This document shows, one piece after another, positions 6,884 to 14,633 of a stretch of 23,696 nucleotides of DNA. The notes below the pieces were generated by a model that was given only the letters and a program-made list of their open reading frames with translations, ran no database searches and was not told the origin of the DNA. The stretch spans positions 1 through 23,696 of the forward strand of contig JAHHSP010000007.1 of NCBI GenBank assembly GCA_020025115.1, in the 5' to 3' direction. This DNA is from Collinsella sp. GTDB lineage: Bacteria > Actinomycetota > Coriobacteriia > Coriobacteriales > Coriobacteriaceae. Each line of letters opens with the position of its first letter. The stretch's first letter is position 1. The position numbers and the translations under genes are program-made.

Positions 6884-7717
6884 CTAGCCTTGCCGCAAAC
6901 GGTTGACGTGCATCATGAGATAGAGCATCTCCTCGTCGGAGCAGCTCCAGTTGTAATCGCGTTTGAGATACTCGTTGATCCCCTCCGCACAGCGATAGGC
7001 GTCGGGGAAATCGCGGGCGGCTTGGCGGAAAAGACCGGAATTCTCGGTCTCCTTGCAACCGCCGCGCATGAGGCGCCTGATGAGGAAGCGCAGGTGCGCC
7101 ACGAAGCGGACGTACGCGTAGGATGTGCGGTCGAGCTCCTGCCCGAGCTGGCCCTCGATGATCTGCATGGCGTGCTCCAAGATGACGGTGCTCTTCATGA
7201 CAAGATCCATATCCTGGACGCTGCCCATGCCATCGACCTCTGCGTTGACCAAATGCAAGGCGATGGAGGTCACCTCGCTGGCGGGCAGCTCCACCCCCAG
7301 GCGCTCGCGTACGACCTCGAGGCCGCGGCGCCCGATCTCGGTCTCGCGCGGGTATACGAACGCGACCTCGTGAGACAGGGGGTTCTCGATGGAGACTCCC
7401 TCGCCTGCGCGTTCGACGGCATACTGCAGATGGTCCGCAAGGCTCACGACCAGATTGCCCGCGAGCTTGCAATCGAGCTCCTCGTCCGCCAAGGCGACGA
7501 TATCGGAGGCCGCGAGGAGGACGTCGTCGCCGATTCCCTCGAAACCCTCGACGAACCGCTCATCCACATCGAGAAACACGCGCTGGATGACGGATTCGTC
7601 CTCAAGCCGATAGGGCATCTCGTGAAAACCCACGCCCTTGCCAAAAACAACCACCTCTTCGCCCGCGTCGGTGGACGCGAGGGCGACGTTGTTGTTGATC
7701 TTTTTGAGGATAAGCAT
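6884..7717 (-). CDS. bglG: BglG/LicT-family transcriptional antiterminator
   Basis: This RNA-binding regulator is controlled by the PTS. In the family, the N-terminal CAT domain (here about 1-55) binds the RAT hairpin, and two PRD domains are phosphorylated by EII components or HPr to switch activity. Its 277 residues match LicT/BglG. The start MLILKKINNNVALA and the KGVGF motif are typical of CAT, and the four PRD histidines are all present: His96 (SLADHLQ), His155 (ALHLVNAE), His208 (FVAHLRF) and His270 (LMMHVNRL). The ATG at 7717 has GGGGAG eight bases upstream; that purine stretch is also the 3' arm of the proposed leader terminator. A RAT lies upstream of the gene itself, so it should autoregulate, with the transporter and hydrolase genes downstream. 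Confidence 0.96.
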   Translation of the reverse strand: MLILKKINNNVALASTDAGEEVVVFGKGVGFHEMPYRLEDESVIQRVFLDVDERFVEGFEGIGDDVLLAASDIVALADEELDCKLAGNLVVSLADHLQYAVERAGEGVSIENPLSHEVAFVYPRETEIGRRGLEVVRERLGVELPASEVTSIALHLVNAEVDGMGSVQDMDLVMKSTVILEHAMQIIEGQLGQELDRTSYAYVRFVAHLRFLIRRLMRGGCKETENSGLFRQAARDFPDAYRCAEGINEYLKRDYNWSCSDEEMLYLMMHVNRLRQG

Positions 7718-7718
7718 G

Positions 7719-7806
7719 AAAAAAACTCCCCAAACCATCTCTGCGCACGAACGGCGGCCATGAGGGCCTCCCGACACCGGTGCGCAAGTGATGCCTCCCG
7801 GAGAGT
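7719..7806 (-). terminator. RAT-competing leader terminator of the bgl operon
   Basis: On the minus strand ACTCTCC (7806-7800, inside the RAT) can pair with GGGGAGT (7731-7725), and a run of seven T (7725-7719) follows just before the bglG ATG. An inner helix TGCGCAC/GTGCGCA (7786-7780 with 7748-7742) nests within. The outer pairing and the RAT need the same bases, so only one can form. The GGGGAG arm is also the bglG Shine-Dalgarno sequence. The long interior makes the fold less certain than a simple hairpin. Confidence 0.45.
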
Positions 7807-7815
7807 AACAACCTT
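7786..7815 (-). promoter_or_regulatory. RAT: BglG/LicT ribonucleic antiterminator hairpin
   Basis: On the minus strand, GGTTGTTACTC, a short TCCG loop and GGAGGCATCACTT match the conserved RAT layout remembered from E. coli bgl and B. subtilis bglP/licS (GGATTGTTACTG...CAGGCAAAACC), including the TTGTTACT left-hand block and AGGCA right-hand block. It begins about 98 bases before bglG and a few bases after an AT-rich possible -10, as expected for a leader at the 5' end of the transcript. BglG binding would stabilise it and block the terminator downstream. Confidence 0.8.
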
Positions 7816-7825
7816 GCAGCTGTGC

Positions 7826-7834
7826 ATTATTTTA
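7826..7834 (-). promoter_or_regulatory. Possible -10 region of the bgl operon promoter
   Basis: The minus strand reads TAAAATAAT in an otherwise GC-rich gap, placing a start point close to the 5' end of the RAT. No convincing -35 hexamer is found at the right distance, so an activator may be needed or the call may be wrong. No cre site was recognised. Confidence 0.35.
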
Positions 7835-7939
7835 GGGATAGAGAGGACAAAATGCCCTCCGCAATCCGCGAACGGCGATATTCCGACGGTGAGCGGTAAC
7901 GCGAAGCGCTCTTCACGCACCCCACGCCGCGCCCGAGAC

Positions 7940-8698
7940 TCACACCCGTCGCTTCTCACGCACCCATTCGGCGATCTGCTCGACATGGTCCCACGAGGCG
8001 TCCTTGACAAGATCGATCACCGCCGAGGAGATCGTCACCGTGATGAGCGAGAACGCGATCTTCACCACCGGGATGTAGGTGAGCGAAAGGGCGAGGACCG
8101 AGAGGTCGGTGAACAGATAGCAGCGACCCACGCGCCATCCGGTGACCTTGGAGATCGAGAGGGCCAGCGCATCATCGCCACCGGCGGAAGCGCCCTGGCG
8201 AATCACCAGGCCCACGCCGATACCGACGAAAAGGGCGCCGAGCACCGAGGCCAGCAGCGGATCGCCCGAGAGGTCGGGCAGCATGTGGGGCAGACTCTCC
8301 CACAGGCGGTAGAAGCCCGCGACGGAGACGGTGGCCACGGCGGACCATCCCAAGAAGCCCCCACCCAAAACCCTGAGCGCCACGGCGTAGGACAGGCAGT
8401 CGAGCACCGGCGACACGATGGATGACGGGATCGCGAACCAATGGTTGCCGAACAGCACGAGGCCGATGATGCCGCCCTCGGTGATGCCGGTGACGTTGTG
8501 GATGTTGTGGACACCGAAGGTGAATATGGCCGATCCGACGAGGATGGTCGCGATGCGCTTGAAAAAGTCGCCCGGTCGTAGGCCGGCGATGAGAAGGCCC
8601 CCGTCGCGGCTGCGGCAGAGCGCGCCGCCCGCGCCCGAGCGCCCATCGTCATTCTCCATTGCCTGGTCTGTGCGGCGCTGCGTGTCCTCGCACGACAT
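7940..8698 (-). CDS. YitT-family (DUF161) integral membrane protein
   Basis: This 252-residue protein has an unremarkable charged N-terminus of about 35 residues and then around five to six hydrophobic segments. The block GITEGGIIGLVLFGNHWFAIP and the later QGASAGGDDALAL segment match the duplicated G-rich motifs of the YitT/YvjA/YczE-like family of unknown function. It lacks the C-terminal cytoplasmic DUF2179 domain carried by many YitT proteins and ends in a short charged tail. The ATG at 8698 is chosen over a later one at 8659 because GGGGAG lies about 11 bases upstream; the N-terminus is the least certain part. It is transcribed divergently from moaA and ends about 220 bases before bglG. 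No specific substrate can be inferred. Confidence 0.8.
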   Translation of the reverse strand: MSCEDTQRRTDQAMENDDGRSGAGGALCRSRDGGLLIAGLRPGDFFKRIATILVGSAIFTFGVHNIHNVTGITEGGIIGLVLFGNHWFAIPSSIVSPVLDCLSYAVALRVLGGGFLGWSAVATVSVAGFYRLWESLPHMLPDLSGDPLLASVLGALFVGIGVGLVIRQGASAGGDDALALSISKVTGWRVGRCYLFTDLSVLALSLTYIPVVKIAFSLITVTISSAVIDLVKDASWDHVEQIAEWVREKRRV

Positions 8699-8743
8699 AC
8701 GTATCACGTCTCCCCGGTGATCTATCGGTATTTTCAGCCTATC

Positions 8744-8755
8744 CGAGGATCCTCG
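8744..8755. promoter_or_regulatory. 12-base perfect palindrome in the yitT/moaA divergent region
   Basis: CGAGGATCCTCG is a perfect palindrome in the roughly 190-base region between the two divergent genes. It could be a binding site for a dimeric regulator or simply chance in GC-rich DNA. No convincing promoter hexamers were found here for either gene; TACCAT at 8838-8843 is a weak -10 candidate for moaA. Confidence 0.3.
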
Positions 8756-8781
8756 ATGCGACAAGCGCGGCGAAAGGGCGC

Positions 8782-8798
8782 GGGTGCGGCATGCACCC
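8782..8798 (+). other. Stem-loop in the upstream region of moaA
   Basis: GGGTGC and GCACCC form a perfect 6 bp stem with a five-base GGCAT loop about 95 bases before the moaA start. It is much too small to be a molybdenum cofactor riboswitch on its own. It could be part of the moaA leader or a weak terminator. Confidence 0.3.
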
Positions 8799-8891
8799 CT
8801 TCTCCATACCTTCGATTTTCCGATGCCGCGGTTCGGGTACCATAGGCTCATGAAACGGCCGACACCCCCTACGACCACCCGAAAGGCACGC

Positions 8892-9974
8892 ATGACCCGC
8901 AACCTCCACGACGGCTTCGGCCGAGGCATCAACTATCTGCGGATCTCCGTGACCGATACGTGCAACTTCCGCTGCGTGTACTGCATGCCCAAGGAGGGCG
9001 TGCCCGCGCGCGCCCACGACGAGCTGCTCACGGCCGAGGAAATCGCCCGCTTCGTTCGCATCGCGGCGCGGGAGGGAATCGCCCGCGTGCGCCTGACGGG
9101 GGGCGAGCCGCTCGTCTCCCATCGCATCGTGCCGCTCATCGAGGAGATATCCTCGATTCCGGGCATCGAGGACATCTCCCTCACCACCAACGGCGCCCTG
9201 CTCCCGCGCATGGCCGCCAGCCTGCGCGAAGCGGGCCTCGACCGCGTCAACATCTCGCTGGACACGCTCGATCCCGCCCGCTTCTCCCAGATCACGCGGG
9301 TCGGCCGGGTCGAGCAGGCGCTCGCCGGCATCGACGCGGCCCTCGCGCACGGCCTTGACCCGGTCAAGATCAACACGGTCGTCGTGCGACGTATGGACCA
9401 AGACGTGCTCGACCTCGCGCGCCTCTCGATCGAGCGCCCGGTTCACGTGCGCTTCATCGAGTACATGCCCATCGGGCGCGGCGAGGCGCGCCAGGCGGCG
9501 GGCGGCGCCGCGCCCGATCCGCACCGCCGCGCGGATGCGCCCGGGGCCGCGGACCCGCTCGATCCCGACCTCTGGGGCGCCGGAGACGTGATCCCCTCGG
9601 ACGAGCTGCGCGAGAGCATCTCCCAAAGGGCCCGTGACGCGGGCCTTCCGGCTTTGGAGCCCGTGCGGGGAGCAGGCCCCCTCGGTGCGGGCCCGGCGCA
9701 TTACTGGACCTTTCCCGGAGCGGCCGGGACCGTCGGGTTCATATCCGCCATGTCGAATCATTTCTGCGAGTCGTGCAACCGGATGCGCCTCACCGCCGAC
9801 GGCACGATCCGCCCCTGCCTTTTCTCCGATGTCGAATACAGCGTCCGCGAGGCCCTTCGCTCGCACGACGACGAGGCCGTGCGAGACATCTATCGCGAGG
9901 CGGTCGCGCGCAAGCCGCGCAGACACGACGACATCGACGGTACCCGGCGATTCATGTCCCAAATTGGAGGATGA
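8892..9974 (+). CDS. moaA: GTP 3',8-cyclase MoaA
   Basis: MoaA is the radical-SAM enzyme that starts molybdenum cofactor synthesis by converting GTP to 3',8-cyclo-GTP, which MoaC turns into cyclic pyranopterin monophosphate. From the ATG at 8892 the product is 360 residues. The SAM cluster motif is Cys24-x3-Cys28-x2-Cys31 (CNFRCVYC), followed by the SAM-binding LTGGEPL; the C-terminal substrate cluster is CESCNRMRLTADGTIRPC. The protein ends in Gly-Gly, which MoaA needs for activity. The region around residues 197-240 is rich in Ala, Gly and Pro and longer than in typical MoaA. The frame is open further upstream (ATG at 8850), but 8892 has AAAGG six bases before it. The stop overlaps an ATG of the next gene. 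Confidence 0.95.
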   Translation: MTRNLHDGFGRGINYLRISVTDTCNFRCVYCMPKEGVPARAHDELLTAEEIARFVRIAAREGIARVRLTGGEPLVSHRIVPLIEEISSIPGIEDISLTTNGALLPRMAASLREAGLDRVNISLDTLDPARFSQITRVGRVEQALAGIDAALAHGLDPVKINTVVVRRMDQDVLDLARLSIERPVHVRFIEYMPIGRGEARQAAGGAAPDPHRRADAPGAADPLDPDLWGAGDVIPSDELRESISQRARDAGLPALEPVRGAGPLGAGPAHYWTFPGAAGTVGFISAMSNHFCESCNRMRLTADGTIRPCLFSDVEYSVREALRSHDDEAVRDIYREAVARKPRRHDDIDGTRRFMSQIGG

Positions 9975-9979
9975 CCACC

Positions 9980-11362
9980 ATGACCACGCACACCCCGGAC
10001 AAACCCGAGCGCCCGCGCACCCTTGGCCGCGAGGTCCACGAGAGATACCCCGCCTCCGTCGTGGGCGAGGGAGGCGGACTCACCCTCGTCGAAGGGGGCG
10101 ACCCGACATCGAACGGCGCCGCGGCATCGCCGGACCGGGGTGCGCGCGACGCCTACCGCGACGGGCTCACCCACGTCGATGAGCGCGGCGACGTCCGCAT
10201 GGTCGATGTGGGCGGCAAGCAGGTCACGCAACGCCTCGCAATCGCAGAGGGGACCGTCCTCATGCACCCCGAGACACAGGCCATGGTCCTCGAGGACCGC
10301 GCCAAGAAGGGCGATGTCCTCGCCTGCGCACGCGTGGCCGGAATCATGGCCGCCAAGCGCGCGAGCGAGCTGATCCCCATGTGCCACCCCCTCAACCTCA
10401 CCAAGGCGAAGGTGGATATCGAACCCGTCTCGTCCTCCGACGTCGCGGCGCCCGGCTGGGCCCCCGCGCGAGCAGATCGCCGCGTGGGCTTCCGCGTGCT
10501 CGCCACCTGCGGCGTGACCGGCGTCACCGGCATCGAGATGGAGGCGCTCACGGCCGCCTCGACCGCGTGCCTCACCATCTACGACATGTGCAAGGCCGTG
10601 GACCGCGGCATGGAGATCGTCGATGTGCGGTTGCTCCACAAGGAGGGCGGGCGCTCCGGCCTGTGGGAGCGCGGCGACGCGGGCCCGATTCGCGACGCGG
10701 CCGAGAGCGGCGCCGCCCGGACCGCCGCCGAGCGCCCCTCCCCTCTTCCCGGCGGCCCGCGCACGGGTGCGCCCGCGACCGCCGTCGCCTTCGTGGGGTA
10801 CCAGAATGCGGGCAAGACCACGCTGGTGGAGAAAGTCATATCCCGCCTCACGCAGCGCGGGGTGCGCGTGGGATCCATCAAGCACCACGGTCACAAGGGG
10901 TTCGACATCGACCAACCCGGCAAGGACTCCTGGCGCCACGCCCAGGCCGGCAGCCGCCATGTGGGCCTCATCTCGCCCGACATGTACGCCGAGTACGCGC
11001 GGACGACCGACGAGGTTCCCGTCCTGGATATGATCACGCGCTATACCGACGTGGACACCGTGATCGTGGAGGGCTACAAGGCGGCCGGCCTGCCGAGCAT
11101 CGTGGTCGCCCGCTCGGGCATCGATCGCATGCGCGGGCGCGACTCATTCGAGCTCATCGACGAGGACACGATCGCGGTCGCCTGCAACGATGTGGTGGCA
11201 CGCGATTTTAACAACCGCGCCGTCAAGCGGGCCCGGGCCATGGCCGAGGAAGCCGGCCTGCCCTTTGACGAATCCGACGTGCGGCTCCCGCCGTTCCTCG
11301 ACATCAACGACTCCGCGGCCATCGCGAGCTTCGTGTACGACTACGTGCAAAAGGCGCGCTGA
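9980..11362 (+). CDS. MoaC-MobB fusion, molybdenum cofactor biosynthesis
   Basis: Two Moco functions are joined in one 460-residue chain. Residues of about 63-230 are MoaC (cyclic pyranopterin monophosphate synthase), from LTHVDERGDVRMVDV through the active-site block ELIPMCHPLNLTKAKVDIE and TGIEMEALTAASTACLTIYD to LLHKEGGRSG. After an Ala/Pro/Gly-rich linker of about 37 residues, residues 268-460 are MobB, a GTP-binding protein of molybdopterin guanine dinucleotide synthesis, with the P-loop GYQNAGKTTL at 273-282 and IKHHGHKGFDID after it. An extra N-terminal segment of about 60 residues has no recognised relation. GGAGG lies nine bases before the ATG at 9980; an earlier ATG at 9971 overlaps the moaA stop but sits directly on the GGAGG. 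It is coupled to moaA. MoaD, MoaE and MoeA are not in this window. Confidence 0.94.
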   Translation: MTTHTPDKPERPRTLGREVHERYPASVVGEGGGLTLVEGGDPTSNGAAASPDRGARDAYRDGLTHVDERGDVRMVDVGGKQVTQRLAIAEGTVLMHPETQAMVLEDRAKKGDVLACARVAGIMAAKRASELIPMCHPLNLTKAKVDIEPVSSSDVAAPGWAPARADRRVGFRVLATCGVTGVTGIEMEALTAASTACLTIYDMCKAVDRGMEIVDVRLLHKEGGRSGLWERGDAGPIRDAAESGAARTAAERPSPLPGGPRTGAPATAVAFVGYQNAGKTTLVEKVISRLTQRGVRVGSIKHHGHKGFDIDQPGKDSWRHAQAGSRHVGLISPDMYAEYARTTDEVPVLDMITRYTDVDTVIVEGYKAAGLPSIVVARSGIDRMRGRDSFELIDEDTIAVACNDVVARDFNNRAVKRARAMAEEAGLPFDESDVRLPPFLDINDSAAIASFVYDYVQKAR

Positions 11363-11388
11363 GAAGCCTCGATCCGCCCGTCGGGGCA

Positions 11389-12246
11389 CTACTCGATCGT
11401 CACGCGGCCGCGTTGGGAGCGCAGCGTCCGGAGGATATGCCTGGGCACGGCGTGGAACTCGCAGCGCCCGATGACGGCGCCGGCGGCCGCCTTGGCCTCG
11501 GGGGTGGCGTTGGCCGTGGCATACGAATGGCGAAACCGGCGCAGCATGACGAGGTCGTTGCCGCCGTCGCCGTACACGGCTATCTCGTCCTCCTCGATGC
11601 CGTAATAACGGCCGAGCCATGCGATCGAGGCCCCCTTGTCGCATTCCCTGTCCGTGATCTCGAACATCACGGGATCGAAGGGCGCGTTGACGACCGTATC
11701 GGCGTGCGCGGCCAAAAACGCCTTGAGCTCGCGCTCGAGCTCGTCGCTCGTCACGCGGCAGTTGATCTTGCACACGTCGTGGGAGAGGATCGAGTCGAGC
11801 GACTGGTCGAAGAACTGCTCCTCGTGCGCCCCGCCCCGGGCGCGCATACCGCGCATCACGATTCGCCGAAACACGTTGTCGCGGCGAAAGCCCTCCTGAT
11901 GCATCTCATAGCTTCCGCTCGAGAACATGCCGTCGGGCGTGCAGCAGTCGAAGCAGATCTGCGGGAAGGCCCGGATCAGCTCCTCCACGAACGCGGGATC
12001 GACCGTGAAGGTCTTGAGCAGCTCGCCGTTCTGCCCGCGGATGATGGACCCGTTCGCGCAGACGGCGTCGATCTTGAGGCCCGTGAAGCCGCGATCGCCG
12101 ATGGGCAGCACCGAGCGGCCAGTGGCGGGAACCACATGGGCGCCTTGCGCCAGGGCCTCCTTGATCGATTCGCGAATCGTGCGGTCCGTCTCGTGCAGGC
12201 CGTTGAGCAAGGTCCCGTCCAGGTCGCTCGCAAACAACTTGATCAT
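11389..12246 (-). CDS. Cof-type HAD-IIB family hydrolase
   Basis: This is a cytoplasmic haloacid dehalogenase superfamily phosphatase of the Cof/YbiV type, probably acting on a sugar phosphate or other small phosphorylated metabolite. The 285-residue product has motif I with the nucleophile Asp8 and Asp10 (ASDLDGTLL), motif II in VPATGRS, a lysine in CDKGASIAWL (motif III) and motif IV as VYGDGGNDLVML. An insertion between motifs I and III forms the expected cap domain. Two in-frame ATGs are possible; 12246 is chosen because AGAGG lies nine bases upstream, whereas the ATG at 12255 sits directly on it. It follows ligA by 49 bases on the same strand and is convergent with moaC-mobB, with only 26 bases between the stops and no terminator seen. 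Substrate unknown. Confidence 0.88.
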   Translation of the reverse strand: MIKLFASDLDGTLLNGLHETDRTIRESIKEALAQGAHVVPATGRSVLPIGDRGFTGLKIDAVCANGSIIRGQNGELLKTFTVDPAFVEELIRAFPQICFDCCTPDGMFSSGSYEMHQEGFRRDNVFRRIVMRGMRARGGAHEEQFFDQSLDSILSHDVCKINCRVTSDELERELKAFLAAHADTVVNAPFDPVMFEITDRECDKGASIAWLGRYYGIEEDEIAVYGDGGNDLVMLRRFRHSYATANATPEAKAAAGAVIGRCEFHAVPRHILRTLRSQRGRVTIE

Positions 12247-12295
12247 ATGCGCCATCCTCTCGCGGCGGCGCGGACGCGCCGCGCGCCTCCGCTCG

Positions 12296-14530
12296 TCATT
12301 CCGTCCCGGCGGCCCGCACCAGCGGCACCTCGCCCGTGGCGAGGATCCCCTCCAACGCCGCCTCGTCGAGCACGGGCACCCCCAGGCTCTCCGCCTTGGA
12401 AAGCTTGGACCCCGCTTTGGGGCCGGCTACCAGGTAGCTCGTCTTCTTGGAAACCGAACCCGAGACCTTGGCTCCCAGCAGTTTGAGGGCGGCTCCCGCC
12501 TCGTCGCGCGTGCGGTTGACGAGCGTGCCGGTGAGCACGAACGTGAGGCCGGCGAGCGGCTGCGCCTCGGCGAGGACGGGCGCGACGCCGGTATCGTGCG
12601 CCGCCTGCGCCACGGCGGCGCCCAAGTCCTCCTCAAGACCGAGGCCCGCCTCGCGCAAGCGCTGCAAGACCTCGAGATTCTCGGGCACCGAGAGGAACTC
12701 CCGCACCGACGAGGCGATCTTGGGCCCGATGCCGTCGCAAGCCGCGATGTCCTCCTCACTTGCCGCCGCCAACGCGTCGATGGTGAGGAAGCGCCGCGCG
12801 AGCACCTCGGCCACGGACTTGCCCACATGTCGGATGCCCAACGCGAACAGCACGCGGGACAGGGGCTGTTCCTTTGATCGCGCGAGCTCGTCCATGACCT
12901 TGTTCGCGATGGTGAGGCCGACCTTGATGGGATCGCCGGCCGCGACGCCCTTTTTCTTGTCGTCCTTGGCATAGGAGCGGCCCGTATCGAGCGCGGCGAT
13001 CGCATGCGCGTCGAGCGCGTAGAAATCCGCCACGTCGCGCAGCAGGCCCGCCTCGATCATCCTGTCCACGAGCTCCTCGCCAAGACCATCCACGTCCATG
13101 CACCCGCGGCCCACCCAATGCAGCAGTCGCTCCTTGAGCTGGGCCGGGCAGTCCAGGGAGATGCAGCGGTAGGCGACCTCGTCGCCCTCGCGCACGACCG
13201 TGCTGCCGCACGCCGGGCAGGTCGAGGGCATGTCCCACGGAACCGAGCCATCCGGGCGCTCGGTCAAGACGGGGCCCACGACCTCCGGGATCACGTCGCC
13301 GGCCTTGTGGACGATGATGGTGTCGCCCGGGCGCACGTCCTTGCGGCGAATCTCGTCGAGGTTATGCAGCGTCGCACGGGCGATGGTCGAGCCGGCGACC
13401 GTGACGGGATCGAATTCGGCGACCGGTGTGAGGACGCCCGTGCGGCCGACCTGGATGCGAATGTCCCGAAGGACCGTGGTCTTTTGCTCCGGGGGAAATT
13501 TGAACGCGATGGCCCAGCGCGGTGCGCGGGCGGTAAAACCCAAATCGGCCTGCTGGTCGAAGGAGTCCACCTTCACCACCACGCCGTCGATGTCGTAATC
13601 GAGCTCCCCGCGGCGGGCCAGGGCATCGGCGCAGAAGGCATGCACCTCGGCCGGCGAGGTGCATCGCGCGACGTTGGGGTTCACGGAAAAGCCCGCCTCG
13701 CGAAGCCAACCCAAGAACGCATGCTGCGAATCGACGTGCAACGGCGCGGTATCGGCGATGGAGTAGATAAAGGTCGCCAGGTTGCGAGAGGCGGTGACCT
13801 TGGGGTCCTTTTGACGCAGGCTGCCCGCGGCGGCGTTGCGCGGGTTGGCGAACGGCTCGCGCCCCTGCGCGTCGGCCTCGGCGTTCAGGCGCGCAAAGCT
13901 GCCCTTGGGCATATAGACCTCTCCACGGACCTCGATGGGGGTCCCGCGGTCTGCGCCCATCCGCTCGAGCGCGGCCTCGGACAGGCGGTCGGGCACGTCG
14001 CGTATGGTCCGCACGTTCAGCGTGACGTTCTCGCCCGTCGTCCCGTCACCGCGCGTGGCCGCCCGCACGAGCGCACCGTCGCTGTAGCTGATCGCGACGC
14101 CCAGCCCGTCGATCTTGAGCTCGCAGGTGTATGCCACCCGGCCGGCGCCGAGAGCGTCCTCCGTGCGGGAGAGCCAGTCGTCGAGCTCGGCGAGGTCCAT
14201 CGCATCGTCCATGGAGTACATGCGCGCCATGTGCACGGCGGGCGCGAACTGGTCGGACACGTAGCCGCCCACGCGCTGGGTGTAGGAATCGGGCGTGATG
14301 AGCTCGGGGTGCGCCTCCTCGATCTGCCGCAGCTCGCCAAGGAGCGCGTCGAACGCGGCATCCGTGATCTCCGGGGCGTCGAGGGCGTAGTAGCGGTACG
14401 CATGGTAGTCGAGCAGGCGGCGCAACTCCGAAGCGCGGTCCGCCGCCCGTCCGCGGTCGGTCGCAGGGGACCCGGACCGGCCCTTGCCCTCGACCATCCC
14501 ATCCCCAAACAAGTTCCGCCTATCAGACAC
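12296..14530 (-). CDS. ligA: NAD-dependent DNA ligase LigA
   Basis: LigA seals nicks in DNA during replication and repair with NAD as adenylate donor. The 744-residue product is longer than the usual 670 or so. In order: domain Ia with the HAYRYYALD block near 43-51; the adenylation domain with the catalytic Lys139 in CELKIDG; the OB fold; a four-cysteine zinc finger (CPACG with CISLDC); helix-hairpin-helix repeats; and a BRCT domain beginning LAGLTFVLTGTLVNRTRDEA. The GTG at 14530 is chosen because GGGAGG lies seven bases before it; the later ATG at 14497 would drop 11 residues and has a poorer site. The extra length is in the N-terminus and in the Ala-rich stretch before the BRCT domain. 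The roughly 100 bases upstream hold no clear promoter. It is probably cotranscribed with the HAD gene. Confidence 0.97.
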   Translation of the reverse strand: MSDRRNLFGDGMVEGKGRSGSPATDRGRAADRASELRRLLDYHAYRYYALDAPEITDAAFDALLGELRQIEEAHPELITPDSYTQRVGGYVSDQFAPAVHMARMYSMDDAMDLAELDDWLSRTEDALGAGRVAYTCELKIDGLGVAISYSDGALVRAATRGDGTTGENVTLNVRTIRDVPDRLSEAALERMGADRGTPIEVRGEVYMPKGSFARLNAEADAQGREPFANPRNAAAGSLRQKDPKVTASRNLATFIYSIADTAPLHVDSQHAFLGWLREAGFSVNPNVARCTSPAEVHAFCADALARRGELDYDIDGVVVKVDSFDQQADLGFTARAPRWAIAFKFPPEQKTTVLRDIRIQVGRTGVLTPVAEFDPVTVAGSTIARATLHNLDEIRRKDVRPGDTIIVHKAGDVIPEVVGPVLTERPDGSVPWDMPSTCPACGSTVVREGDEVAYRCISLDCPAQLKERLLHWVGRGCMDVDGLGEELVDRMIEAGLLRDVADFYALDAHAIAALDTGRSYAKDDKKKGVAAGDPIKVGLTIANKVMDELARSKEQPLSRVLFALGIRHVGKSVAEVLARRFLTIDALAAASEEDIAACDGIGPKIASSVREFLSVPENLEVLQRLREAGLGLEEDLGAAVAQAAHDTGVAPVLAEAQPLAGLTFVLTGTLVNRTRDEAGAALKLLGAKVSGSVSKKTSYLVAGPKAGSKLSKAESLGVPVLDEAALEGILATGEVPLVRAAGTE

Positions 14531-14633
14531 GCGCGCCTCCCAGGTTCGAATCCAACACGCTACAGGGTACCATCCCACGGGCGCCGGTCGGCAGACGTCG
14601 GGCCGCCCGGTGAAAGGTGACCGCGCATCCGCC

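Noticed and set aside
5007..6887. A 626-codon plus-strand open frame opposite EIIBC.
   Set aside because: The translation is rich in His, Asp, Gly and Glu, with no domain; it mirrors third-position GC bias of the real EIIBC gene.
8699..8891. A molybdenum cofactor riboswitch in the moaA leader.
   Set aside because: Only one small 6 bp hairpin is evident; the multi-helix architecture expected for a Moco-type riboswitch could not be traced by eye.
11363..11388. A shared terminator between the convergent moaC-mobB and HAD genes.
   Set aside because: The 26-base gap holds no stem with a T tract in either direction.
14540..14556. GGTTCGAATCC on the plus strand upstream of ligA looks like a tRNA T-arm.
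   Set aside because: The flanking bases do not form a T stem, there is no acceptor stem or anticodon arm at the right distance, and the stretch contains the ligA ribosome binding site. Chance resemblance.
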